Shown here: piece after piece, positions 39,565 through 51,461 of the stretch | Layout: each line of letters opens with the position of its first letter | How positions within the stretch are numbered: position 1 is the first letter of the stretch | Notes under the pieces: model-generated | What the model saw: only the letters and a program-made list of their open reading frames with translations | Told to the model about the DNA's origin: nothing | Database searches by the model: none | Made by a program: the position numbers and the translations under genes | NCBI RefSeq assembly: GCF_000001735.4 | Contig: NC_003070.9 | Location: 28,071,971 to 28,135,970 of the forward strand | DNA from: Arabidopsis thaliana | Lineage: Eukaryota > Streptophyta > Magnoliopsida > Brassicales > Brassicaceae | Reading direction: 5' to 3' | DNA length: 64,000 nt

Positions 39565-39911
39565 TCTATCAACAAAATAACGATCAAAACCATTTTTGCA
39601 AGTGCACATCATGATGGTGGTCATGTGCAAAACATAGATGATATGTGGCTTTTATTTTTTCCTAAATAAAACCCAAGAAGATGTGTTTATCATCTTGTAT
39701 TTTTCTCTATATATTAACTTTTTTCAAAACTTTCCTAACTAGTTGGGAACTTGGGAGGCTAACGGTAACGGACTTATTATGATGAAAATAGAATTGCTAT
39801 TGTAAGTATTACTAGATTTGTCCATAAAAAAAAAACACTGACTTTTGTTATTCATTTAAGTAAACTCATAAAAGATTACATTTTTAGAGGAACCATATAG
39901 AGACCATTATT
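39565..39911. other. Convergent 3' region between BOR5 and the germin-like gene
   Basis: Both 3' UTRs are expected here. Nothing else is seen. Confidence 0.5.
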
Positions 39912-40595
39912 TTAAGCAGTAAACTTTGACCTGAGCATGTTGATTGTTTTACTATCCGCCTTAAACGCCGATATCAATACCTCGTTTGGAATCGCGGGTT
40001 TCGTAGCCAACAGAGTGTGAGGCACACCAACCTCGCTAGGCAAGTCGTCAGCAACCACCGTCAAAAGACGGCATTGCGTTTTCCCAACGTTCCCCTCGTA
40101 ATGAATGAGTCCCGGAGGAATCACAAACATATCACCGGGTCCAATAACCTTCGAGTACAACGTGTAGTTAGTCGTTAAGAACCCAACCAAGACCGAGCCT
40201 TCGATCACGACCCCTGCCTCGGTTACACCGGGGTGAGAGTGAGGTTGGTTGTATCCTCCAGGTGCAATTGCAACGTTATACATGGATATTCCCAAAGTGT
40301 TTAGGCCTGGAAAGGTCAAGAGATTGGCTGGATTAGCGGCAATACCTTTTGGGTTCGAGGTGTTTAAAGGAGTGTTCAAGCCGGAATAAAAGAAGTCTTC
40401 AGAGGTGACTTGTGACTTGCAAGGGTAACCACTGTTAGTTGGGGTAGCTTGGAGATCAGCTACACAAAAGTCTTGGAAAGGGTTAAGTTTTAGGGCTGGG
40501 AGTGAGAGAGTAGGGTTCGTGAAGAGAGTGATGCATAATGCGAGGAAGATTAAAACTATTGAGAGAAAAGAAGAGATTTGTGAAATATGAGCCAT
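39912..40595 (-). CDS. Germin-like protein (cupin), 227 aa
   Basis: Secreted cell-wall cupin; germin-like proteins may have superoxide dismutase or other activities, which sequence alone does not settle. It is a single exon. A signal peptide covers about residues 1-32. The mature start holds the family Cys pair (DFCVADLQATPTNSGYPC). Cupin motif 1 is seen as HSHPGVTEAGVVIEG, with two His and the Glu, and motif 2 as GDMFVIPPGLIHYEGNVG with the third His, so all four metal ligands are kept. The usual germin HTHPRATE is HSHPGVTE here, a divergent form. The position corresponds to At1g74820. Confidence 0.92.
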   Translation of the reverse strand: MAHISQISSFLSIVLIFLALCITLFTNPTLSLPALKLNPFQDFCVADLQATPTNSGYPCKSQVTSEDFFYSGLNTPLNTSNPKGIAANPANLLTFPGLNTLGISMYNVAIAPGGYNQPHSHPGVTEAGVVIEGSVLVGFLTTNYTLYSKVIGPGDMFVIPPGLIHYEGNVGKTQCRLLTVVADDLPSEVGVPHTLLATKPAIPNEVLISAFKADSKTINMLRSKFTA

Positions 40596-41498
40596 TGCTA
40601 GTGAGTGAGATGATTATGGTTGATGATGATAAATGACGATGTTAATTGGTAGATTATATAGCATTAGAGATTAGTTTTTTTTTGGATCGACCTTATAGCT
40701 TCATTAGACTAAAATAAGATGGGATTAAAGGAAAACACAAGAAAAGATTAAATCTTTATGAGTGTTGGGTTTAATTTTATGCAATTCTTTAATGGCTTCA
40801 ATTTTTAAGCAAAGCATATATGGCTATGCCAAAATAAATTAGGTTCAAAATAAACCCTAGCTCACGGAGACCTAGCTAGTCAAGTGGCTAGAGCTATGAT
40901 ATATATATGGCTGAAACAAGTTAGGTACAATTAACTCTCGCTCCTTGATCACTAAATTAAAAATGTCGAATGTCTCCATTTATAAGTTGAAATATTTGAT
41001 TGTACGTTCTCTATAAATAAAAATATAATAGTTTTAGTTTTAAAATTTGAATTATGAAGGAAAATGATATAATTTATTTATGTTTACATTTTGTATTAGC
41101 ATTTAAAATTTGTAAAAAAGTCAATCCTTAACGAAATAATTTGTTTATGTTCAGTGTTAAGATTCATTTACACTCAACAAAATGTTTATGGAAAATGAAA
41201 ATGTTATACCTATTTGAAATGTGAAAATATGTAAGAATATAAAAATCCCATCTAAATACAAACTCAAAATGTTATACCTATTGAAATTGTGAAAACATTT
41301 TAGAAAAATTTCACATCTAAATACAAATGCAAAACTGAAAACTTTTTTATTTTTTGGGTATGAAGTACAAAACTGAAACTAGGTTAGGTTCATGGAGCAA
41401 ACTGAAACTTTTTAATGTGAAAGAATAAAAGAAATGTTTTCAAGTTGAGACAAGGCGTGAAAGCTTGCTTGTTCTCTAAGAAATGGAAAAAAATTGTA
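40596..41498. other. Intergenic region upstream of the germin-like gene
   Basis: Holds the germin-like promoter and the 3' UTR of the DUF593 gene. It is very AT-rich and contains a two-copy tandem repeat at 41198-41330. Confidence 0.5.
41198..41330 (+). repeat. Two-copy imperfect tandem repeat of about 66 bp
   Basis: Unit 1 (41198-41265) and unit 2 (41266-41330) both begin AAAATGTTATACCTATT and end with CATCTAAATACAAA plus a few bases. The middles differ by small indels. Confidence 0.65.
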
Positions 41499-43166
41499 TT
41501 ACAAGTTCATGGATTCAGAAGGCATAGCAACAAAACTACGAAGCATGTGCAAATTCTGAGATATCTGCAATAGAATTGCTTCTCCTTCACTAACATCCAA
41601 AACATCAGCAATGTGTTTCAATAAATCACCATTTGATTGAAGAGTACTTAGTCTCTCTGTGATCTCTGAAAGCTCTTTTACTATCCCTTCTTTGCTTTCA
41701 CTCCCTGCCCAATTTCATAACAACAACACAAGATTAAAAAGGGTTTTTAGGATCAGATTAAACAACACATAATGATCAAACTTTGAGTAAAGAATCATAC
41801 CTTTTTCTTCATCTGCAGAGACAACATTCTCCGCGGTAGACTCCTCTGACCTTTTCGATTGCCCATTTTGATCGATGTTTTCGCCATTTTCCTGCTGATT
41901 TGAAGAAGAGACAGCCAAATCCGAGACTGGTTTGGTTTCTTGGCAATCATCATATGCACTAGCATTGCCGTTTTGTTTATGAAACTCTTCCCTTGCATCT
42001 TCTTGATCAGTCAAACATCCATATTTCTCTCTGTAAACCTCAAATTCAGCTTCAAGCTCCTTCATTTCCTCTTCCCTCTTCGCCAATTCACTACTCATAG
42101 ACTGCAAAGCTTCTTGGTCATACTCTGCTTGTTCATCCATCATTCTTTGGTACTGCAAAGCCTCCATTTGAACAGCAGCTTTCTCGGCTTGAAGCCTCGT
42201 GATCATAGCCATCGCTTCGTTGGCTGCAACAGCTGAAGCACTTCTCTCTTCATCTAACTCCATATATAAATCAATGAGTGACTTCTTGTCCAAGCGAACC
42301 TCTTTCTTGAGCTGATTAAGAATGGATTCACCGGTTGGATCTGTCGTGTCCGAAGCATTCTCTGTCTTATTCAAAACGGATTTCTTAAGAGATCGAACGG
42401 ACCATCGTGGACTGTTTTGCGCCGAATCAGACAGAGGGATCCCAAAAAACTTGTTACCTCCTCTTACAAAACTTGGTGTTCGGTCCACATCCATATCCTT
42501 AAACTCAGATTCGTTTTCAGACAGTTTGTTGTGCGATACCCTAGGAGAAGGAGCAGGAGCAAGGAAAGAATTGTTGTTCTTCGGTAACTTCTCAGATTTT
42601 ATCTTCAATAATTCTCCACAACACGAACAATGTTGCTTCAAGCTATCATTTTTAATGTTGTTAGTCTTGTAATCCACCAGATTTTTTGTTGTCTGGACTA
42701 AATTGTCGTCTTTCTTGAACGCCAAGGGAAGGTCTCGTTCATCGTCAATGAGAAGCTCGAGATCTTTATGTAAGATGCCAATGAGAGACTTATAAGTATC
42801 ACAGTCAGAATCTTTCTCGGTGGCGAAAGAGAGAAGACATCCTTCACACATATGTTTAATCTCAGAGAGCTTCTTATGGACATGGCAATAAGCAAGAGAA
42901 GATACTTTCTTCTTGTGAGAGTCGCAGATTGACTCGTTGTAATAGAATTGAGGGTCTCTAGGGACGAGAATGTGGTCGATTCTGGTGCAGAGAAGACAAG
43001 GAATGTTGAGGTCGAAGAATTTGGCGAATTGGTTTGACAGAAAGGCGATAACGCCGTCGATGAAGAGGAAAACAATGAGGCTCCATTCAAGAACAGTGTA
43101 GATGAGGAAATGAGGAAGAGATCCGAGTTCTTGTTCCACAAATTTCTTGAAAGAACGTTTAGACAT
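41499..43166 (-). CDS. MYOB6: Probable myosin-binding protein (DUF593/GTD-binding), 523 aa
   Basis: Membrane receptor-type adaptor for myosin XI on vesicles (family role known for MyoB proteins). Two exons, 41801-43166 and 41499-41704, join in phase 1. An N-terminal membrane segment (about residues 15-45, FLIYTVLEWSLIVFLFIDGVI) precedes a Cys-rich block (IPCLLCTRIDH, HMCEGCLLSFATE, CSCCGELL). A Ser-rich linker with PSFVRGGNKFFGIPLSDSAQNSPRWS follows, and then the DUF593 coiled coil (about 315-405, LYMELDEERSASAVAANEAM and YQRMMDEQAEYDQEAL). The family-like start MSKRSFKKF was chosen. An in-frame upstream ATG at 43223 would add 19 hydrophobic residues (542 aa). The symbol is from memory of the family numbering. 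Confidence 0.88.
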
Positions 43167-44230
43167 TGTGGCTTGTAAAAGCAGAAACAAGAACAAGAAA
43201 AAACAGAGCAATTGTATATACATAGGAGATCGAATTTTGGTCAAAGATCAACAAAGAACAGAGATCATGATCTATCTATCTCAATCTTTTGTGATTTGTG
43301 TTTCTATTTCTGGGTTTAGAGAGTCTAGATTGGGCTGGAATTTGATGAGATAAAGTACCCAAAAACAAAGGATAGTCGCAGATTTGAAATTGATAAATTT
43401 AGAGACAATGTCAAAAGACAGAGAGATACAAAACAAACAAAGATAAACTGGATTCGTTTTTTTTTTTTTTTTCCCCGCTTAGACGTGAGGAGAAGTTTGT
43501 CGTTGACGCTAAAACTGAATACAACCATACACGACAGAAACAGAGGACATGCCAACACACACATGACATACACATATACATCATCATCATATAAAAATGA
43601 TGCTGTTTGATTGGTCGATTAATGAATGGGGATCATGTTCTGTGATTGGAAGATTATTGCTTACGCAACAGGGGTAATATGTAATCATCCCACACAAAAT
43701 ATATTAAAAGCATCTGATGGGAAAAGAAAAAGCTCCACTATGATGGAAGTGACCAATAAAATTTGACATTATTGGCATCATTAAAGATAATGACATTATT
43801 CTACAAACATAAAATATCTTATCCTTGGAAATCAGATATATTATAAAAACCCTAAAACCCCATGAATCATCTAACATGATTTAGATAGCCACATGATAAG
43901 CAAGTACTACGACTCTGTTTATGATTGAGATCATGAATAAAACAAACATAACGTTAATATGATTTATAAGTTTTGATAGATCCACACGAATGAACTTAGA
44001 GAGTATTACAACAACTTCCAAACATGGAAGGAAAAACACAGGATGATTATGAACCCTAAAACCCCACTTAAGTCCTATCTCCAAACTCTGTTTATTATTC
44101 TTCTTTTCAACAGATTTTTTTTAGCCAAATACATAAATTTGACGAATTTTTTTATAACAAAGTCAAGACCTATCTGTACAGCAAAGAAACAAACAGGGTG
44201 TGTTGCAGATTTTCACCTTTAGGATAAGCT
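43167..44230. other. Intergenic region upstream of the DUF593 gene
   Basis: Holds its promoter and leader plus the 3' UTR of the MYB-like gene. A poly-T run occupies 43457-43472. No gene is seen. Confidence 0.5.
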
Positions 44231-45347
44231 CTAAGCGACTCCAATCGTGTTGAATGCTGGATGCATTGAAGGAGATGGTTCATTAAGATTAGATGAAGCT
44301 AGTGAGAGGTTGAGAGAAAGCGGTGCTGGACTTGACTGAAAAGTTAATGGAACCAAATTGATGAGATTCGATGAAGTAAGCTGTCCGTATGATTGATTCC
44401 CTGTTGGTACCGGGAACTCGGGAAAGACTTGCATAACCGGATGTATAGAGAAGTTGTTGATTTCCGGTACAGGAGAAGATGATTGAGATGTGTTCTCCTG
44501 TATAAGCACTTGGTGATCTTCTTCCATGGGTATGACCTGATAACAAAACCAAGCAAAATCAGTTTTGTTATACTTAAGTTTTCACTAACCAACAATTCAC
44601 AAAGGCTCTCTATTAGTTTCTTTTAAACAACTAAGCTAAAAACTAAACCTAACCACTTAACTTACTAGAGTCACAAAGGATTAGAGATTTACCGTATCAG
44701 TAGTCATGTCAAAAAGGCTAGATCTTCGGCGGCGACGGTTAAGATTACTTCGCCTGAGGAAGTATTTCTGAGCATGACTAGCAACTTGTGTAGAGGTTCT
44801 GGTCTTGACAAAGTTTCTTGATATTCCTTTCCAATCTCCTTTACCGACTCTCTGCAGCCCAAGCAAGAACAGCTTGTGTTCTTCTTCAGTCCATGGAACT
44901 CCTAAGAAATAGAAAGAAACCCAATAAATTAGCCATCTTTCTAAATCCAAATGAACATAAAGTTGTTCATAGTCCATTTCTCAAACCATATCTAACAAAT
45001 CCCTAAGTTTAAAGTGATCAAATTTATGGAATGATAAAAAAAAGTTTCAATCGAAGAGTAATACCTCGTTTCCTCTCGATTTTGCCGTTAGAAGAAGACA
45101 TGGGAAGAGCTTCATCCGCCGAGGCGTAACCGGCCGGGGTTTTGTTCATATCTTGTTCATCTCTATCTTCGCCGTCGATCTTTGGAGTCTCCGCCGTCTG
45201 TTCATAGTCAGACAGATTGTTCAAACTCACGCACTTTCTCATCGGGTCAAGCACAACCCTGACTCCGAACAGCATAATCTCTCTTCTTGTGCCGCTTCCA
45301 GCGCAGGCGGTAGTGGACTCCGAAGAACTAGTACTACCGTCGGCCAT
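44231..45347 (-). CDS. One-repeat MYB-like transcription factor with SHAQKYF motif, 265 aa
   Basis: Nuclear DNA-binding protein of the MYB-related (I-box/GATA-binding) class, matching At1g74840. Three exons join in frame: 45065-45347, 44693-44901 and 44231-44536. The single MYB repeat (about residues 96-145) reads [35 protein letters not shown] in order and ends with the diagnostic [11 protein letters not shown]. The N-terminus has IMLFGVRV, resembling the R/KLFGV repression motif. Near the C-terminus is [10 protein letters not shown], which fits the LxLxL EAR repression motif. Both suggest a repressor. A basic run (RRRRRSS) after the MYB repeat may act in nuclear import. A sister gene is known at At1g19000. 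Confidence 0.9.
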
Positions 45348-47266
45348 GATAATCTTTCCGATTTTGCCCCTTGTGCTTTCTTTCTCCTAAAGAAGCAAAG
45401 TACACAGAGCAATGGGCAATGGAGTGGTGTGAGTTAGATCTGAGCTTCTTTGGGGACCCTTTTATAAGCCAAAAGCCACGTGGTTCCTTTTTAAACTATT
45501 ACATGTTGTAGGTGTTGGTGACGGTACCATATGACACGTGTTTTGTTTTTATTCGTCTGTTCTTGTATTTTTTTCTTACCTGCCTGTCTCTCTACAGAGT
45601 TTTCATTTGGATAGACTTTTTTTATTCATTGGCTGACTAGATTTATTAGGTTTTTTGTTAGTAGTTTAATTAATCTTATAGGATGACGAAAAAAGAGTTA
45701 AATAAATGTTATCCTATAATAAGAAGTTAAAAAAGTATTTCGCTATGTCGACCAAAAAATGTAGGTCGTATAACGAAGAAATATTTATTGACTTTCGCAA
45801 ACTCAAAGTTAAATACAAAAAAATGAAATAACAGAATGAGAAAAATGAAATGAAATCGACGCTTTTATTTTTCTTAACGTTACCCTCATGTATTTTTATG
45901 ATAAAAATCTACAGGTTATAATGTACTGGTCAACGCAATGTCTCTAAGGCCTAAGCGCATGCAACTTGAGCTTAGAAAAATAGTCAGCTTCTGAAATGAT
46001 TCTGTACTCTGCTCTAATAATCTATTTAGTTACAGCTCCATCCTTGTACTTTTTTTTCTTCTAAAATACTATATCTTGTGGATCTATGAGTTGATTATTA
46101 AGAAAAAAATCTTGGGAGACAGGTGAATCCTTTTTGGAAATTATAACTTTGAATTTCAACACAAAAACTTACAATTTCAGGAATCTAATTCAACAACAAA
46201 AATGATTGTGTAGTCGAATTTGTCGTTTTCTAGCTAAGAGTAAATTTTAAGACGCTGTTAAGGACCTAATTGTAGTATAAACAGCATGATCGTATGTCCA
46301 GACTTGATCACAACTATATAGCATTAAAAAACAAAAAGGTGATAGTTTTAGTCTTTTAGTAGAATGTTAGGATGTGATTTGACTGTAAGCAATATGATCA
46401 CATACTATTATTATTTATCTATTTTAGATTTGTAGGGAAAAGATTCTAAAAAGTATTTACAAAATTTGGTAAATAGTTTTGGAAGACAGCAAAATCACAC
46501 AAAGCACTAGCATCGGTTAGAAAGCAAAGCCACCATTACTTTTATGCGCACACAAAGTGGAATCTTAAAGTTGTAATGTGTGAAGCACTATAGGAAGATC
46601 CTTTCTTTCTCCAATCTTTTTCTTATTTTATTACCAATTTGGATGACAAACTTGTAGTGACTTTCCTAAATCAGAAAACAAACACATATCTGAGGACGAG
46701 AGAGAGAAAAAGATTAATCAGACCGAAGAAGGAATCTTGCACAACAGATTGTTTTCTTTATTCTGGGTGGAGTTGGGTCATTGCTATGTAATAAGTTAGA
46801 TTTCGAAACAGAGAGAGTTCATCAGGTGAGGTCACAAGCAAAAACTAGAGCTTCCCTGAGGAATCTTGATTAATAGATCCTTTAATTGTAACTAGAGCTT
46901 TGATCTTACATTAGCATTTAGCTTTATAGTAATCAAAAACATAGTTGAATGGAAAAAAAAACGAAAAAAAATCTATGGCTGCAAAATCATGGGTCTAACA
47001 ATCCATCAAAACACTTAGTTGGCTACTTACTTGAGATTTTCATATAGACGCTTCTTCATATAAACTAAGATCACCATTTATCTTCTTCTCCAGCTTCTTC
47101 TGTCTAACAGAGGTTGACTCTACTGCTTGAAACCATAGCATAGTTATCATGGATATGGAGTGCTTGTGAAATACGCCCACAGTTTTCACCCACCAGTCTA
47201 TATGGAGGAAGGCAGAAGAGGCCTTTGATTTCTGGACTTGGCAACAGAAACTACGTTGTCTAGTTC
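45348..47266. other. Intergenic region upstream of the MYB-like gene, downstream of PTAC2
   Basis: About 1.9 kb of AT-rich DNA. Its first part should hold the MYB promoter and its last part the PTAC2 3' UTR. No gene, RNA gene or transposon could be supported. Confidence 0.5.
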
Positions 47267-50200
47267 TTAAGCTGTGCTCCCTGCTAGTTCTTTTTTCGTC
47301 CTGGTTCTTCGTTGTGTAGGGTTACCGCTGTGGTTCGTGTCACTGCTTGTTGAAGCTCTTGTTCCAGCCGCAAATATTGGCGAGTTTGCTAATGCCACTA
47401 GGTTTTTATTTTCGGATTCTTCTGAAGTTGGCTCTTTCGTTGACAGTAACTGCTTGAGCTGAGATCGCTGGCACATAATGCGACCTCCATTCCATCCCGT
47501 GAAGGAAAATGAGGACGAGACATGATCCTGCAAGAAGGAGAAAGCAGCTTTCGCGATAGGAGATTCTCTTGCAGCAGAGCTTTTCTCCAACTGTCCCCGT
47601 CTGAGAGGTTAGAAAGAAAGAATTAAAAAAGGCAAAAGGCAAGATAAAAAGCTTGAAGGCATCTTGCAATGAGGTAGGTACCCAGTATCAAAATACTTAC
47701 ACTGAAACAACAACAGCTAGTTGAGGAAGATCTCCCTTTAAAAGCATATCATTTATATCATTTAGCCAAACCGATAGTGCTGTATACATGCCACCCTCTG
47801 ACATCCTGCAGAACATTGAAAACCAAGAATTAGATTGACTGGTACTCAACCATTTCATACACATGAAACGAAGCCAGTGTAGGGATCTTAGGCTACCTAT
47901 GTACATCGACAGACCACACAAGTTTGTTTTTCCGGAATAACTCAGGGAAAAGTCCACGCTTTGTTGCCTCATTGAGTACTCTTGCAGCTCGCTCTTTCTG
48001 GCCCAGCCACCACAAAGCATCCAGAAGTGCATTGTAAAACCTTATTCCCAAACCACATCCTTCTGAATTGAGTTTGTCCAACACGTATTCCACTATCTGC
48101 CAATTTGAGTCATCATCATAATCTCCCTTGATCATTTGCCCAATAACTTGATGAATATTTGATACTCTATTTGAAAGCATCTCCTCCAATAACTCATTGA
48201 CATCGTCCCACCTATAAACCAAAAAAAAAATTTGAAGTGTTGCTTAAAATCTTAAGATGTTATATACAAAACAATGGCTAAAGTTACTGCTTATCCAGAA
48301 CACTCAAGTTAGCTGCAAGAAAATTAACTAGGGTGCTACATTACACTAGCATATCTCCCCCATGCCTGACCATGTATAGACAGAAGGCAACTGAAAGAGC
48401 AAAATGCTATGATGATGGAATAAATCATCATGCTTAGTAAGGTATGAGCTATAAAAATACACGCAAAAGAAAACATCAGAAACCGTGTATTACTGGCGAA
48501 GGCACTAACCTCTCCGTCTTCCCATAAACAGCTAGCATCATACAGTAGCACATGATACTGGGCAGTATATCAGAAGCTTTCATCTCCTCAAACTGCTCTC
48601 TGCACTCATCAACAAGCCGCGCAAAAGAATACACACTTAAAACAGCCTCAAGCGTCCTTTCATCAGGATCGCATCTTGACTTCTCCATATCTACATATGT
48701 CTTCACAGCCTCTTCAAATTTGCCTCCTTGCTTGTACGCTTCTATCTGTGCATTGAACGTATCTCTGTTCCTGGGAATACCAGAATCCACCAACCTGGAC
48801 AAAATCGCCTCAGACTCCTTGACCAGTCCTCCCCTTGCAAACGAATATAACAGTGAGTGGAATGTTTCAATACTTGGATTGCTTCCTACTTCATGCATGG
48901 TGTTGAAAGCAACAAGCGCTTCTTCATATAAAGCAGCCTGCCCAAACGCTTCAATAACCCCAGTGTACGCCTTGGAACTTGGCACGATATCGTTAGCTGT
49001 CATATATTGTAAGATCTTCCTAGCATCTTCGTGAAGTCCCCCCTTCCCACAAGCAAATATTATACCCTCATATGTCTCCATGTCCGGTTCAATATTCTCC
49101 TCCACCATATCATGGAACAAAGTTACCACCTCCTTAAAATACCCCCCTTCCCCAAAAACCTCAATCAAAATGTTATATGTAGCAGCATCAGGATCCGTAT
49201 TGCTTGATTTCATCTCAAGAAAAAGCTGCCTCACATCATCATACCTCCCACTCTGTCCAAACAAATTCAGCAAAACACTGTATGTATTTGCGTTCGGCGT
49301 ACACCCTGCAGCTTGCATCTGATGGAAGACCCCCATTGCCTCCTTAATAGACCCGGATTTCGCATATGCCTCTAACAACACATTATAAGAAGTGATATCC
49401 GGCAAACTACCGCCGGAGGCCATCTCGCCTAAAAGATCACATACTTTCTCCAGCCGGCGTAACTTCCCAAATGTCTCAACTAGATGACTATATGTGGTTA
49501 AATCCGGAACAATCCCACCATCATTCATAGTCCTAAAAACCATTTCAGCCTCATCACCTAAACCTCTAATAGCACAAGCACTAAGCAGTGTATTATAAGT
49601 CACGATATCAGGTTGTATCCCCTCATGTCTCATCTCTGCAAACAAACCCAATAAACCCTCCCAATCTAAACCACCTCTAGCACAAGCATTAATCACAGTG
49701 TTGTAAGTCAAAATACTAGGTGATATCTTTTCATTCTTCATCCTATCAAGAAGCTCAAGAGAAGTCTCATACCGTCCATTTCGACCATAAGCATTGATCA
49801 AAGCAGTGTAAGAGAAAACGCTGCGGGACACACCTTGGCTAGGCATTTCGTCGAATACCTCAAGACATTTATCTAGTAGACCTTCTCTACCAAGCAAAGA
49901 GATCATAATAGTGTAGATATGCTCGTTAGGTTTGCACCATATCTGCCGTTGCATATACTTGAAGAGACGAAGCGACCTTTGCCAATCGCCGCGACCAGCG
50001 AACTCTTTGAACACGAGTGCGAAATCGTTCAACGAAAGCTTGTTTTTGAATATGTCTAAGCACCTGGCGATGCTCCCGCGTGGTGGGAGACTGCTCAGCT
50101 TGTTAATCAGCGATTCGACGTCGTAGCTGTACTTTCCTTTCTCCACGGAGACGGAGGGGTTCCCGAGAACGAGATCTTTAGTCTTTGCTTTGATTTTACC

Positions 50201-50344
50201 GGAGAAGGAGCATGGTTTACGATTTCCTCCTGAGAGGAAACGGAGACGGTTGCCGTCGGCGAATCTCCGGTTTCCGATGAAGCTTGAATTCTGGATGAGG
50301 AAGGAGAGGTGGTGTGAGTTGGGATTTGGAATTGCTAGGTTCAT
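47267..50344 (-). CDS. PTAC2: PTAC2, PPR-SMR protein of the plastid transcription machinery, 862 aa
   Basis: Component of the plastid transcriptionally active chromosome, needed for transcription by the plastid-encoded polymerase (known; mutants are pale and die early). Four exons: 48510-50344, 47897-48211, 47701-47805 and 47267-47600. The N-terminus is Ser/Arg/Asn-rich and suits a transit peptide. From about residue 100 to 640 there are some fifteen PPRs in the typical 35-residue spacing, for example NEHIYTIMISLLGREGLLDK, SILTYNTVINACARGGLDWE and DIVTYNTLLSACAIRGLGDE. The C-terminus carries an SMR-like segment (VDVHRMSEGGMYTALSVWL) and ends with a basic, Ser/Thr-rich tail. It diverges from the coiled-coil gene, with 1117 bp between starts. 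Confidence 0.95.
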
Positions 50345-51461
50345 TTTGGGTAACTAGAGTTCACATAAGGATTCAAAAATCCTCCAGCAAGTGAAACGAG
50401 ATTTTCTCGGGAAAATCGCAATTCGATTTGAATTGAATCAGAGATTTAAGATTAACGGCTAAGTTACTAGTCACCACCAAGCTCTAGACAGAAACGCACG
50501 AATTAAGATTGGCAGTAGAATAGTTTAGAAGAAGAGATTTTCTCACCCAAAAGCTCGCTCTCTAGGTGAAATGGCGGAAAAATGGAAGAAGAGGGAGGGG
50601 CTTGAAGAAGACACGTGGATTCTTATTGTGGATAACAGTCTCGAGTAATCACCCGGTCATTACCCGGTTTAATGATTACTTCCCGGTTTTAATTGGTTAA
50701 CTCGATATTTTTCGATCAAAAAAAATTGGCGCCTAAAATTGCAAGAAAAGTAGTATTAGTGTACACTAGTAAATAGTAGAATACAATTACATTGGTAATA
50801 TATGTTGTAAACTAGACAATGTTCTATAAGTCGGTTTAATTGTCCATCCATCTTCTAGGCAATCGAAACTTCAAAATCATTTGGATATCTTAATTTTGGT
50901 TTAATCCCATGAGCTAGCTTCTTTTTTAGCTGTCTACCATTTTTTTTTTCTTTGAATGTATCTACCAAATATGGAACATTATATCATGTCTCGTATTGGA
51001 ATAGTTGATACAAAATTCAATAATTAGAACTAGCTACAATATAGTCTTTTGTTTGGGGTAAAAGCTACGAAATCTAGTGGTCTAATTGTCTAAATGAGGT
51101 AAAAATTAAAAGTCCAGTGTATTTTGAAATTGTAAATTTATCACCGAAAAATGTAAAAAGCAAAAGAGAGATTACGAAAAGAGTGACGGAGATAACGGGA
51201 AACCGTACCGCCGTTTGCAGTCTGAAATGCTGAAGCTGACGTGACGTGTGGTGTGGCGTTTGAGAAATAACATCGAGTTTTTAGGGGTAAATAGGTCTTT
51301 ATACTTCTTTCTGTTCCTAACAGACAGACGCTTCAAGGAAACACAAAAAGAAACAAAAAAAAAAAAAAAAACCTTTTTAGCTTTTTCTTTCTTCTTGGCG
51401 AGTTCGCGACCTTGGTCGGAAAATCAACAATCGCTTCTCTGCAATCGCATTATCGGCTCTA
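50345..51461. other. Divergent promoter region, PTAC2 / coiled-coil gene
   Basis: No gene inside. An A-rich run near 51354-51371 lies in the probable leader of the plus-strand gene. Confidence 0.5.
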
